From: CAZCPB01 sp044223975
Lineage (GTDB): Bacteria; Planctomycetota; Phycisphaerae; Phycisphaerales; UBA1924
DNA length: 64,000 nt
Direction of reading: 5' to 3'
Assembly (NCBI GenBank): GCA_044223975.1
Contig: JBGALI010000007.1
Span: 62,001 to 126,000 of the forward strand
The position numbers and the translations under genes were made by a program. Shown here piece after piece: positions 18,083-25,918 of the stretch (positions within the stretch are counted from its first letter, which is position 1; each line of letters starts with the position of its first letter). Under the pieces are notes generated by a model, which saw nothing but the letters and a program-made list of their open reading frames with translations, ran no database searches and was not told the DNA's origin.

Positions 18083-18853
18083 TCAGGCCCGACGACGACG
18101 AGCCGCACCGATCAGACCCGCACCGGCCAGAAGAACCGCGCTGGCGGGGCTGGGGATGATCTCGTAGAAGCTCGTGCCCGACGCCGTGTCGTTCGGGCTG
18201 AGCTGGAAGTTGAACTTGGCCTGCATGCTGTTCACGGCGCCGCCGATCGGGAGGTAGCCGGGGTAGCCGCCGGTGCTCTGGCTGAGCGTTGCCGAATCGT
18301 CGGGGGCGGCGGCGAGCGGTCCGTTCAACAGATTGCTGAAGACCGAGCCGCTGGGGATCGTGCCGTTGTAGTTGGCCCGGTACCCGAAGCCGCCGAAATT
18401 CCCGCCCAAGGTCGCGCCGTCACCGTCGTTGTCGGTGAGGGTCACGCCCGCGGTCGCACGACCCATGGCCCCGGACGCGATGCCGGAGGGGAAGCTGAGC
18501 ACGCCGGTCGTGATCGCAAAGTTGGTCGCCAGCGCCGTGGCGTTGACGCTGAAGTTCACCGTGACCTGCGGGTCAGAAACCATCTCGCAGTGCATCAGGC
18601 CGACGTGCGCGACAACGTTGAAGTTGTCGTCGAAAATGTCGTAGCCTTCCGCGGGAGAAGTCCAGCTCCACACGTCGTGCCCCGACGTGTTCTTCGACCA
18701 GGAGCCGTTCGAAAGGAAGACCTGGTACGTGCCGCTGCCGTTCGCGTTGCTGGCCTCGATGATCAGACCAGGATCGGTGATCCCGGCCACAGCCGCGCTC
18801 GACGCGAAGGCCATCGCCCCGGCCACCAACATCATCGCCTTCGAAATCTTCAT
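18083..18853 (-). CDS. secreted protein with PEP-CTERM-like sorting tail (paralogue 3)
   Basis: 256 residues from the ATG at 18853, which follows GGAGGAGATC; frames starting earlier are rejected for that reason. The signal peptide ends SAAVA. The mature part GITDPGLIIEASNANGSGTY, the DIFDDNFNVVAHV segment, the TDNDGDG loop and GGYPGYLPIGGAVNSM align directly with paralogue 2. The C-terminus PSPASAVLLAGAGLIGAARRRR(A) is a sorting tail with one extra Ala. It is the upstream copy of the array and has its own promoter (TTGCAT/TACAAT). Likely exposed or released at the cell surface; function unknown. Confidence 0.87.
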   Translation of the reverse strand: MKISKAMMLVAGAMAFASSAAVAGITDPGLIIEASNANGSGTYQVFLSNGSWSKNTSGHDVWSWTSPAEGYDIFDDNFNVVAHVGLMHCEMVSDPQVTVNFSVNATALATNFAITTGVLSFPSGIASGAMGRATAGVTLTDNDGDGATLGGNFGGFGYRANYNGTIPSGSVFSNLLNGPLAAAPDDSATLSQSTGGYPGYLPIGGAVNSMQAKFNFQLSPNDTASGTSFYEIIPSPASAVLLAGAGLIGAARRRRA

Positions 18854-18994
18854 GATCTCCTCCATTACCCGGCCTCGATCACAGGGCCAAACGACGCCGG
18901 GCTCGACAAGAATCGAAATCGAACTTTTCCACACCAACCACACACCGGAAACCGTGTGCCGAACAAAGTGCTATCACCCGTAGCGGCAACTGAA

Positions 18995-19022
18995 ATTGTA
19001 CCGAGAGTGTGCTTCCATGCAA
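18995..19022 (-). promoter_or_regulatory. sigma-70-type promoter of paralogue 3
   Basis: TTGCAT, 16-base spacer, TACAAT on the minus strand, about 140 bases before the start codon. The -35 matches that of paralogue 2; the -10 is closer to consensus. The UTR contains a short CACACGG/CCGGTGTG hairpin. Confidence 0.8.
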
Positions 19023-19109
19023 GACTTCTTTATCGCACTCACGGATCTTTTTGCGGGCCGAGGCCGAGAATTCTGGCGTTCGCCACGTCTGATCTTCGCC
19101 GGCCCAATG

Positions 19110-19142
19110 AAAAAGGACCGCCGAATGCTCGGTGGTCCTTTA
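19110..19142 (-). terminator. intrinsic terminator of the fourth sorting-tail gene
   Basis: A 12-bp stem with one G-T pair (AAGGACC(A/G)CCGA arms, 4-base loop) is followed by a T run on the minus strand, 28 bases past the stop at 19171. Confidence 0.85.
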
Positions 19143-19170
19143 GGTTTTTAAAGTCCATCTGTCTAAGGCT

Positions 19171-19785
19171 TTAACGCCGACGACGAAGGCCAATCAATGC
19201 GACCAGAGCTAGGCCCGAAGCCGTCCCGGGCGCAGGGATGGGAGTCTGCGTCATTTTGATCACCACATCCCCGGGGATGTTGAACGTGAAGAAGAATGAG
19301 ACGTTCTCGCCCGGCAACACCGGAGTCTGGGGCCCGAGCAAACCGAACGTCATGAACGCGTTCCCGGCAGAATTCAGGGTTGAGGTCGACCCAAAGCGAC
19401 TGCTCGCGACCGAAGCGGGATACACCGAAACCGGCCCGAACCCGCCGATCTGAAAAAGGTCGATCTGGAAGGAAGTCCACGCGAAGCCCGTTGTGTTGAC
19501 GAGATTCTTGGTGATCGTGACGTCGGGGTCGATCCCGTCGGTGACGACCTGGATGTTCAGCGAAGCCGGCCCTCCGGCGGCCCAGACTTCGTTGGACCAG
19601 GCGCTCGCATCGTTCAGGTTTGGGGAGAGGTTCCATCCCCATTCCTGTCCCTCGTCCCATCCACTGGAGAGGTTCCAGTTGGAATTTGCGAAGGCGCCCG
19701 TGATGTTGATGTCCGTTACGCCCGCCGAAGCAGCGCCGGCCAGCGAGAACGCGGCAAGCACCCCGGCCATCCGAGACTGAGCCAT
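19171..19785 (-). CDS. secreted protein with PEP-CTERM-like sorting tail
   Basis: 204 residues. Signal peptide residues 1-21 end GAASA. The mature beta-rich sequence contains two Trp-rich stretches (NWNLSSGWDEGQEWGWNLSPN) and VSFFFTFNIPGDVVIKM. The C-terminus IPAPGTASGLALVALIGLRRRR is a good PEP-CTERM-like tail (P-A-P, helix, Arg cluster). It is not clearly homologous to the three paralogues downstream, but shares the AGGAGGAG ribosome site and a terminator of the same design. No promoter of the TTGCAT type was found in the 200 bases upstream. Confidence 0.84.
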   Translation of the reverse strand: MAQSRMAGVLAAFSLAGAASAGVTDINITGAFANSNWNLSSGWDEGQEWGWNLSPNLNDASAWSNEVWAAGGPASLNIQVVTDGIDPDVTITKNLVNTTGFAWTSFQIDLFQIGGFGPVSVYPASVASSRFGSTSTLNSAGNAFMTFGLLGPQTPVLPGENVSFFFTFNIPGDVVIKMTQTPIPAPGTASGLALVALIGLRRRR

Positions 19786-20031
19786 GACTTCACTCCTCCT
19801 GAAAAGCGCCCCGGCTATGACCCCGGTGCGTTCCGACCGTGTTGGGCGGCAACAGGTCGATCCGGACGAACCAATGTCGCTGGCGCGGCCGGTTCATGCA
19901 TTTCCTGACGCGCCCGGGGCGGTGCCCGCCCGCGTGAATTCCCCGCCGCTTGCTTCGGGCGCGGCCTGACGGACCAGCGTGCATCGCTGCGGAATCGGCG
20001 GTGCTTCGAATTGAAAGCCCGGTGCGCGGCT

Positions 20032-21687
20032 CTACTTCAAAAGTGACGTTCCGGTCATCTCGTTGGGCTGCGGCAAGCCGATCATCGCCAACGCCGTCGG
20101 CAGAATGTCGGCGAGCATGCCGCGCTGGGCGCGGACTTCAGGCTTGAACCATCCTGCCTTGTCCGTGTCACCCCTCAACCGGCGGGCTTTGAACGCCTCG
20201 CCGATGACGATCAGGGGCACGTCGTAGACCGTATGGGCCGTGTGAGGGGCGTTGGTGGTCGGGTCCCACATCTGCTCTGCGTTGCCATGGTCGGCGGTCA
20301 CGATCAGCGACCCGCCGCGTTTGAGCGTCGCGTCGACCACCGCGCCGACGCACGCGTCGACCGTGTCGCACGCCTTGATCGCGGCGTCGAGTTTCCCCGT
20401 GTGCCCGACCATGTCCCCGTTGGCGAAATTGACGACGATGAAGTCCTCGCAATCGGGAGCGGCCAGGCGGCGGAGCACCGCGTCACGCACCTCGGCGGCG
20501 GCCATCTCCGGCTTCAGGTCGTACGTCCCCACCTTGGGGCTCTGCGGATTCTCCCGCTTTTCTCCCGGGAAAGGCTCGTCCCGGTAGTCGTTGAAGAAGA
20601 ACGTTACGTGCGGGTACTTCTCGGTTTCTGCGCAGCGGAACTGGCGGAGCCCCAGCGAAGACAGGTACTCGCCGCCGATGTTCTTCATCTTCGGCGGCCG
20701 CGGGAAGGCCACCTTGACGAACGGGAGCAGTTCCTCCCAGTACTCGGTCATGATGACGTACTCGACGCCGAGCTTCTTGCCGCGATCAAAGCCGACCTTG
20801 CCGCTGTCGGGGGAGGGCTTGACCTTGGCCCATTTGTCATCGGGGAAGACGAACGCGGCGGAGATTTCCCGGGGGCGGTCGCCGCGGTAGTTGTAGAAGA
20901 TGACGGTGTCGTCGTCGCGCATCATGACGCGCTCGCCGACGGCGCGGGGCGTGACGAACTCGTCGCCCTGCTGGCTGTCGTTGGTGGGGTTGTCGTAGTA
21001 ATCCTGGAGGGCCTTGCCGGCGCTGGCGAAGCGCGGAGCGTCGCCCGTGCGGCCGTTGATGACGTCGTAGGCGCGCTTGACCCTTTCCCAGCGGTAATCG
21101 CGGTCCATCGCGTAGTAGCGCCCGCACAGCGAGACGATGCGACCGACCCCGATCTCCTTCATGGCGATCTCGATGGCTTCCACGAACGCCTTGCCGGTAA
21201 ACGGCCCGGTGTCGCGCCCGTCGGTGAAGAGGTGCACGGCGACCTTTTTCTGGCCGAGCGCCTTGCACGCCTTGAGCACCGCGTACATGTGGTCGAGCCT
21301 GCCGTGCACGCCGGCGTCGGACGCGATGCCCATGAGGTGGATGGTGCCCGCCCGCGTGAGGCAGCGCTGAATCGCTCCGGCGATTTCCGGGTTCTTCTCA
21401 AGACCCGCGCGGCAGGCCTTGGTGATGGCGACCGACTCCTGGTCCACGATGCGCCCGGCACCGATGTTCTGGTGCCCGACCTCGCTGTTGCCCATCGTGC
21501 CATCGGGGAGGCCGACGTCCTCGCCGCTGGTCTTGATGAGAGTCCAGGGATAGGTCTTCATCAGGCGAGCGGCGACGGGGGTCTTTGCAAGTTTGATGGC
21601 GTTGAACGCGTCCTGCTCGGGGTTTGGGTTCTCGCCCCAGCCGTCGCGGACGATAAGAACCAGCGGCGTGTTCTGCGTCTTGGGCAT
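20032..21687 (-). CDS. gpmI: 2,3-bisphosphoglycerate-independent phosphoglycerate mutase
   Basis: 551 residues, slightly longer than usual (about 510). It interconverts 3- and 2-phosphoglycerate in glycolysis, using Mn2+. The alkaline-phosphatase-fold motifs are present: LIVRDGWGENPNP (metal Asp), TMGNSEVGHQNIGAGRIV (phosphoserine Ser), GIASDAGVHGRLDHM, HLFTDGRDTGP, GRYYAMDRD with ERVKRAYD, FANGDMVGHTGKLDAAI and TADHGNAEQM. In LIVRDGWG the usual LxxLDG(W/F)G is conserved apart from R for L. The -10-like TATCCT lies exactly six bases before the ATG, so the transcript may be leaderless. Convergent to the PEP-CTERM-like gene? No: both lie on the minus strand, with gpmI upstream. Confidence 0.96.
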   Translation of the reverse strand: MPKTQNTPLVLIVRDGWGENPNPEQDAFNAIKLAKTPVAARLMKTYPWTLIKTSGEDVGLPDGTMGNSEVGHQNIGAGRIVDQESVAITKACRAGLEKNPEIAGAIQRCLTRAGTIHLMGIASDAGVHGRLDHMYAVLKACKALGQKKVAVHLFTDGRDTGPFTGKAFVEAIEIAMKEIGVGRIVSLCGRYYAMDRDYRWERVKRAYDVINGRTGDAPRFASAGKALQDYYDNPTNDSQQGDEFVTPRAVGERVMMRDDDTVIFYNYRGDRPREISAAFVFPDDKWAKVKPSPDSGKVGFDRGKKLGVEYVIMTEYWEELLPFVKVAFPRPPKMKNIGGEYLSSLGLRQFRCAETEKYPHVTFFFNDYRDEPFPGEKRENPQSPKVGTYDLKPEMAAAEVRDAVLRRLAAPDCEDFIVVNFANGDMVGHTGKLDAAIKACDTVDACVGAVVDATLKRGGSLIVTADHGNAEQMWDPTTNAPHTAHTVYDVPLIVIGEAFKARRLRGDTDKAGWFKPEVRAQRGMLADILPTALAMIGLPQPNEMTGTSLLK

Positions 21688-21693
21688 GTGACG

Positions 21694-21699
21694 AGGATA
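21694..21699 (-). promoter_or_regulatory. -10 box predicting leaderless gpmI mRNA
   Basis: TATCCT sits six bases before the ATG at 21687. No clear -35 box was found. Confidence 0.45.
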
Positions 21700-21833
21700 G
21701 CGCCGGTGCCGCGGTTACCAGACCGGGCTGTTGCGGGAAGCCTGCCAACCCTGCCCGGTTCGAGCCGATGCTCGCACTAAGAGAGAGTTGCCGCGCGCAC
21801 CCGACCAAGACCTGGCGGCACAAGGAGAAGGAC

Positions 21834-22562
21834 ATGAGCAGTGCCTCGGCGCAGAGCGGGCCGGCGTCACGCCGAACCCTGATTCTTTGCCTCATTCTGG
21901 GGCTTTCGGTGGCCGTGCACCGGTGCGTCGTCGGGTTTGACCCCGATTGGGCCAGTGCCGGGGACCAATTGGCTTCGGCTCCCGAACGCGGAGCCACCCC
22001 TGCGCCCGCGCCGGCTATGCCCGCGCCGCTCCCGCAGACCGCGCCCACATCCGATCAGGCGGCGCCCGTGAAGCCGGCGGGCGCGGACGAAGCACCCGCC
22101 AAGCGCGAGCCGCGGATGAACCCGTACGCCCGTCGCCTGTGGACGATGGACCCGTTCCGGTCGCCGAACGTGCTCCGCCTGTCGGACAGCCAGTTGCCCG
22201 TTCCCGACGGCGCCCGCCCGCTCCTGGACGAATCGCACACCCGCCAGGTGATGGCCCGCACGACGGTCGAGCGGGAAGTGCTCGCCAGCGGCGGCGAGCG
22301 AGTCTCGATCACGATGCCCGGAGCGTCCGCCGCTTCATCGAGCGAAGCGTCCGTGGTCGACTCCGCCCGCCATGCTGCGACGCCCTCGGCGCGCCGCCAG
22401 GCGAGCGCCGTCGATCGAAGCTCAGCGCGGGCCGCTTCGGGGGGCGAATCGTTGAAGCGCCACCTGTCCCCGTCGATCTTTGCGTTCGCGGGGCACGACC
22501 TGACCCGCGAGGAGAGCCGGCGGTGGACTCTGGCCCTGGCCTTCGAGAATCGAGGGTATTGA
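21834..22562 (+). CDS. hypothetical membrane-anchored protein
   Basis: 242 residues from the ATG at 21834, which follows AAGGAGAAGGAC. One hydrophobic helix (about 15-30, LILCLILGLSVAVHRCVVGF) acts as anchor or signal. The remainder is Ala/Pro-rich and apparently disordered (about 38-80), then MNPYARRLWTMDPFRSPNVLRLSD, and an Arg/Ser-rich end. No family recognised. It lies between the divergent gpmI and the convergent peroxiredoxin, apparently as a single-gene unit. Confidence 0.65.
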   Translation: MSSASAQSGPASRRTLILCLILGLSVAVHRCVVGFDPDWASAGDQLASAPERGATPAPAPAMPAPLPQTAPTSDQAAPVKPAGADEAPAKREPRMNPYARRLWTMDPFRSPNVLRLSDSQLPVPDGARPLLDESHTRQVMARTTVEREVLASGGERVSITMPGASAASSSEASVVDSARHAATPSARRQASAVDRSSARAASGGESLKRHLSPSIFAFAGHDLTREESRRWTLALAFENRGY

Positions 22563-22596
22563 GCCGTCGGGCGCGGGCCGCGATTCCCGCGCCCGA

Positions 22597-23088
22597 TCAC
22601 ACGGCCAGCCAGGCCACGACTTCTTCCCATTGCATCGCCTTGCCCGGCTCGCGGGCCTGCACCCACTTGACCTTGCCGGCGCCGTCGGTCGACTTGCCGA
22701 TGACGACCGTGCCGCGGTGGGCCACGTTCAACTCGGGCCAGTAGAGGCCGTACGCGCGGCAGACGTGGCGGTGCATGTCGGCCAGAAGGGTCTGCTTGAG
22801 GCCGAGCGAATCGGCCCACGCCTTCAGCACCGGGAAGCTGTCGCAGGAGATGCCGACGACCTGGGCACCTTTCTTCTGCCACGAGCCGATCTCAGCGTCG
22901 ACGCACTTCATCTCCGTCGAGCAGACGCCGGTGAAGGCCATGGGGAAGAAGCACAGGACGACGTCCCCTTTCTTCACGGCGTCGGAGAGACGCCAGTCGT
23001 TCTTGTGCTGGTCCTTGAGCACAAAGTCAGGGGCGGACTCGCCGGCGGTGATGGCTTTGTCGCGGGGCTTGAGCTGTTCGGCGGACAT
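22597..23088 (-). CDS. peroxiredoxin (AhpC/TSA family, AhpE-like)
   Basis: 163 residues from the ATG at 23088 with AAGGAGACC upstream. The motif CFFPMAFTGVCSTEM places the peroxidatic Cys at residue 56, with the usual Pro and Thr six and three positions before it. A second Cys at 62 and Cys in VVGISCDS could resolve the disulfide. The RGTVVIGK strand and WPELNVAHRG contain the conserved Arg region of the family. It should reduce hydroperoxides with a thiol donor in the cytoplasm. Its promoter region is shared with the divergent yggS gene. Confidence 0.92.
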   Translation of the reverse strand: MSAEQLKPRDKAITAGESAPDFVLKDQHKNDWRLSDAVKKGDVVLCFFPMAFTGVCSTEMKCVDAEIGSWQKKGAQVVGISCDSFPVLKAWADSLGLKQTLLADMHRHVCRAYGLYWPELNVAHRGTVVIGKSTDGAGKVKWVQAREPGKAMQWEEVVAWLAV

Positions 23089-23169
23089 CGTCGGTCTCCT
23101 TGGCGGGCCAGGCTGTTTGCTGGCGGATAGCGGCGGATTTTCGATTGAACGGGGAAGCAATTCGCGGCT

Positions 23170-23199
23170 TTGCACGCGCAGGTGCGGGGCGACTATGCT
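23170..23199 (+). promoter_or_regulatory. promoter of the YggS gene
   Basis: TTGCAC, 18-base spacer, TATGCT, about 80 bases before the ATG at 23279, which has its own GGAGGGAA ribosome site. This is a leadered promoter, unlike several neighbours. Confidence 0.65.
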
Positions 23200-23278
23200 A
23201 GTCTCGACGAGTTCCGGGGCACGGGCGCGGCCCGCCGCCGCCGGACGGTCGAGACACGCATTCCATGGAGGGAACGCG

Positions 23279-24109
23279 ATGCCCGCCGCCGCAATACGCA
23301 AGCCGATGCCCGAGACCCTGCACGAGCGCTACGCCCACGTCAAGGAGCGGATCGCCGCCAGCGCCGAGCGATCGGGCCAGCGCCCCGACAACATCATGCT
23401 GGTGGCCGTCACCAAGCACGCCGAGCCCGAGCAGGTGCGGTCGCTGATCGATCTGGGCCACCGCGACTTCGGTGAGAACCGCGTGCAGCACCTGGTGCAG
23501 CAGGCGGCCCTGGTCGAGGAGTACATGGCGCGCCTGCGCGTCGCCCCCAGCGCCAAGGGCGGCCCGGGGCGTGACGCGGCCGAGGCCGCCGTTCCTGAGC
23601 CGGTCCGCTGGCACATGATCGGTCACCTGCAGCGCAACAAAGCCCGAAAGGTCGTTGAGTTCGTCCGGCTCATCCACTCGGTCGATTCCCTGCGCCTGGC
23701 CGAAGAGCTGCAGCAGATCGCGCTGCGGCGGGACAACGTGATCGACGTGCTGGTGCAGGTTAATTGCTCCGGCGAACGCAGCAAGTTCGGCTGCCCGGTC
23801 CCTGCGGCGCTCGCGCTGGCCGAGCAGATCGACACGATGGTCAACGTGCGGGTGCGGGGCCTGATGACGATGGCGCCGCACGGCGAGACGCCCGAGGAGT
23901 CTCGCCACACCTTCGCGCGATGCCGCGAGCTCTACGAAGAGCTGCGCACCAGCGGCATCAGCCAGGGCAACGTGAACATCCTCTCGATGGGCATGACCAA
24001 CGACTTTGAGATCGCGATCAGCGAGGGCGCCAACGTCGTGCGGATCGGTTCGGCGATCTTCGGCGAGCCGAAGAACCCGCGCTCCGACGACGAGAGCGAC
24101 GAGGACTGA
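23279..24109 (+). CDS. YggS-family PLP homeostasis protein
   Basis: 276 residues. The PLP lysine is in LVAVTKHAEPEQV, followed by DFGENRVQ, the family signature, and WHMIGHLQRNKARKV. LVQVNCSGERSKFGC, RGLMTMAPHGE and LSMGMTNDFEIAISEGANVVRIGSAIFG complete the fold type III barrel. YggS proteins keep free pyridoxal phosphate and amino-acid pools in balance. A 20-residue insert (RLRVAPSAKGGPGRDAAEA) and an acidic C-terminal tail (DDESDED) are extra. The start at 23279 has GGAGGGAA seven bases upstream. Confidence 0.94.
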   Translation: MPAAAIRKPMPETLHERYAHVKERIAASAERSGQRPDNIMLVAVTKHAEPEQVRSLIDLGHRDFGENRVQHLVQQAALVEEYMARLRVAPSAKGGPGRDAAEAAVPEPVRWHMIGHLQRNKARKVVEFVRLIHSVDSLRLAEELQQIALRRDNVIDVLVQVNCSGERSKFGCPVPAALALAEQIDTMVNVRVRGLMTMAPHGETPEESRHTFARCRELYEELRTSGISQGNVNILSMGMTNDFEIAISEGANVVRIGSAIFGEPKNPRSDDESDED

Positions 24110-24244
24110 CGCGCGGGCCCCGTGCGGGCGCGGGTCGCCTCGGTCCGTTCAGGTCGCCCGTCTATTCCGTCTGCGCCGCCCGTGACGAATTCAGCTTCAC
24201 GCCGCATCCTGCCGATGCTCCTGTTTCACTCCTGGAGCCTCCGC

Positions 24245-24751
24245 ATGGACTGCCCGACCTGTCACAAGGCCATGAAGCCCGTCGCGTACGAGGGCTGTCC
24301 CATCCACACCTGCGATTCGTGCGGTGGGGAGTTCGTCGCCGGCGAGAGTCTCGCGGCGATCGTGCGCACGCGCCAGGAGAGGTTTCCGGACTCGCTGATG
24401 GCCCAGGTGCAGACCCGACTGCCCGAGTTCGGCGTGTTCTGCGAGGCCCGCGGGCTGCCCTGCCCGGCCTGCGAGAACGCCATGCGCACCATGAACTACA
24501 GCGGCGACTCGGGGGTCTGCGTCGATCGCTGCCAGCGCTGCGGCGGCGTGTGGCTCGATCACGAAGAGTTGGAGAAGGTCCAGGCCCTGATGGAGCAGTG
24601 GCACGATCATGCGCCCGCAAAGGTCCGGGCCATCGCGGGCACGCTCGAGCACGCCCGCGTGCAGGCGGCCTCCGCGTCGTCCAACGCCTTCAGGGGATCG
24701 CGCTTCAGCTTCGTGAACGCGGTGATCAACCGCCTGCTCGACGCGGCGTGA
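24245..24751 (+). CDS. double TFIIB-type zinc-ribbon protein
   Basis: 168 residues from the ATG at 24245. Two zf-TFIIB-like ribbons are visible: CPTCHKAMKPVAYEGCPIHTCDSCGGEFV (3-31) and CPACENAMRTMNYSGDSGVCVDRCQRCGGVWLDHEELE (about 77-112). Each has paired CxxC knuckles and the G-G-x-(W/F)-x-(D/A) end typical of the family. The second has the exact CGGVWLDxxEL signature; the first is degenerate (GGEFVAGESL). Such short proteins are common and uncharacterised; binding of a zinc ion is likely, nucleic-acid binding is speculation. Confidence 0.85.
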   Translation: MDCPTCHKAMKPVAYEGCPIHTCDSCGGEFVAGESLAAIVRTRQERFPDSLMAQVQTRLPEFGVFCEARGLPCPACENAMRTMNYSGDSGVCVDRCQRCGGVWLDHEELEKVQALMEQWHDHAPAKVRAIAGTLEHARVQAASASSNAFRGSRFSFVNAVINRLLDAA

Positions 24752-24920
24752 CGGCGCACCGCTCTTCAATCCGAGGCCGGCGGCCGGCGTCCAGATTCCT
24801 GCGAACCGAGCTGCATCACCCCGCCGGGCGAGCCCTTGGTTCCACGCCCGGGCGTGCAATCTCGGGCAGGCAACGACGTTGAGCGGGGAGCACACCCGCA
24901 TCAATCTCGTTGGAGGCACC

Positions 24921-25880
24921 ATGTTCAAACTCACTTGTGTCGCTCTTGTGCTCGGCTCGGTCTCGGGAGTTGCCTTGGCGCAGCCCGATCGCTCCGGGCC
25001 AAATGATCGTCCACCGGCCGCGATGCGCGATGATGGACAGCCCGGAGACCGCGGTCCGGACCAGGCCCGCGGCGAGCGTCGCCGCTCCCGAGACGGTTCG
25101 GGCGACGGGCGATTCGGGGGCGACGACCAAGGCCCCGGCCCCCAAGGCTCCAGACCCCAAGGCCCCGGTCCACAAGACAGGGTTGGGCCGGACGGCGGAC
25201 CGGACGGGATGCAAGGCCCCGGCCCTCGTGGCCAGGGCGGTCGCGGCGGGAGAGATCGCTTCAGGGGTGGCCCGGATCGGTCCGGGCCGCAGGGTCAGTG
25301 GTGGCGCAACGACACTCGGGAGGGTGGACCTCGCCAGTTCCAGATGCCTCCCCGCGGTCGCGAGTTCCGTCAAGGTCCCGACGGGCCCGATCGACGCGGG
25401 TTCCAGCACGGGCGCGGACCTCGTCCGCCGTTCGCGGGACAGTTCGATCAGCGGCGGTTCGGCCCGGGCGAGGACTTCGGCCCCAGGAATTTCGGCCCCA
25501 GGCCTGTTCCTTTCGGCGAGTTCCAGGGGCCGGAGCGCATGCGAGGCGGGCGCGGACCCGACTTTACTCCGGGTCCCCGCGGCCGCGACTTCCAGCGCTA
25601 CGAGCCCCCGCAAGATGACCGCCCGAAGTTCAAGAAGCACATGAAGCAGCGCCAGCGCGCCGAGGCGCGCAACCGCTGGCGCGAGGACGAGCGTGGGCCT
25701 CAAGGCAATCGCGGAGACATCGGCCCCGGTCCTGGAGCAGGGCAACTCGACATGCCCCGCAGGCAGCGTGACTCGGCGGGCGATCGGCCGCAGCCCCGTG
25801 ATCGCTCCGGCCCCCAGCGCCAGCAAGACGATGATCGCCAGCCTCCGCGCCCCCGGGCGGGAGCATCCGAACTGGACTGA
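24921..25880 (+). CDS. secreted low-complexity Gly/Arg/Pro/Asp-rich protein
   Basis: 319 residues from the ATG at 24921 with GGAGG upstream. The signal peptide MFKLTCVALVLGSVSGVALA is followed by nearly 300 residues dominated by Gly, Pro, Arg, Asp and Gln, with repeated G-P-x-G, G-P-D-G and R-G-R-x-F patterns and no predicted globular domain. Charge alternates between D/E and R. A basic patch (PKFKKHMKQRQRAEARNRW) lies at about 240-258. Similar sequences occur as exported disordered proteins in planctomycetes. Its antisense strand is also open, an effect of the repetitive GC-rich codons, but only the plus frame has a signal peptide and ribosome site. Confidence 0.78.
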   Translation: MFKLTCVALVLGSVSGVALAQPDRSGPNDRPPAAMRDDGQPGDRGPDQARGERRRSRDGSGDGRFGGDDQGPGPQGSRPQGPGPQDRVGPDGGPDGMQGPGPRGQGGRGGRDRFRGGPDRSGPQGQWWRNDTREGGPRQFQMPPRGREFRQGPDGPDRRGFQHGRGPRPPFAGQFDQRRFGPGEDFGPRNFGPRPVPFGEFQGPERMRGGRGPDFTPGPRGRDFQRYEPPQDDRPKFKKHMKQRQRAEARNRWREDERGPQGNRGDIGPGPGAGQLDMPRRQRDSAGDRPQPRDRSGPQRQQDDDRQPPRPRAGASELD

Positions 25881-25918
25881 TCGAATCGATGCCGGCAACC
25901 ACCGACGGGCGGGCGGTC

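Noticed and set aside
20233..21780. 515-codon open frame opposite gpmI
   Set aside because: gpmI is unambiguous; the antisense frame has no recognisable motif and arises from codon bias.
23086..23301. N-terminal extension of the peroxiredoxin
   Set aside because: The upstream codons overlap the yggS promoter and lack protein-like sequence; AAGGAG precedes the ATG at 23088.
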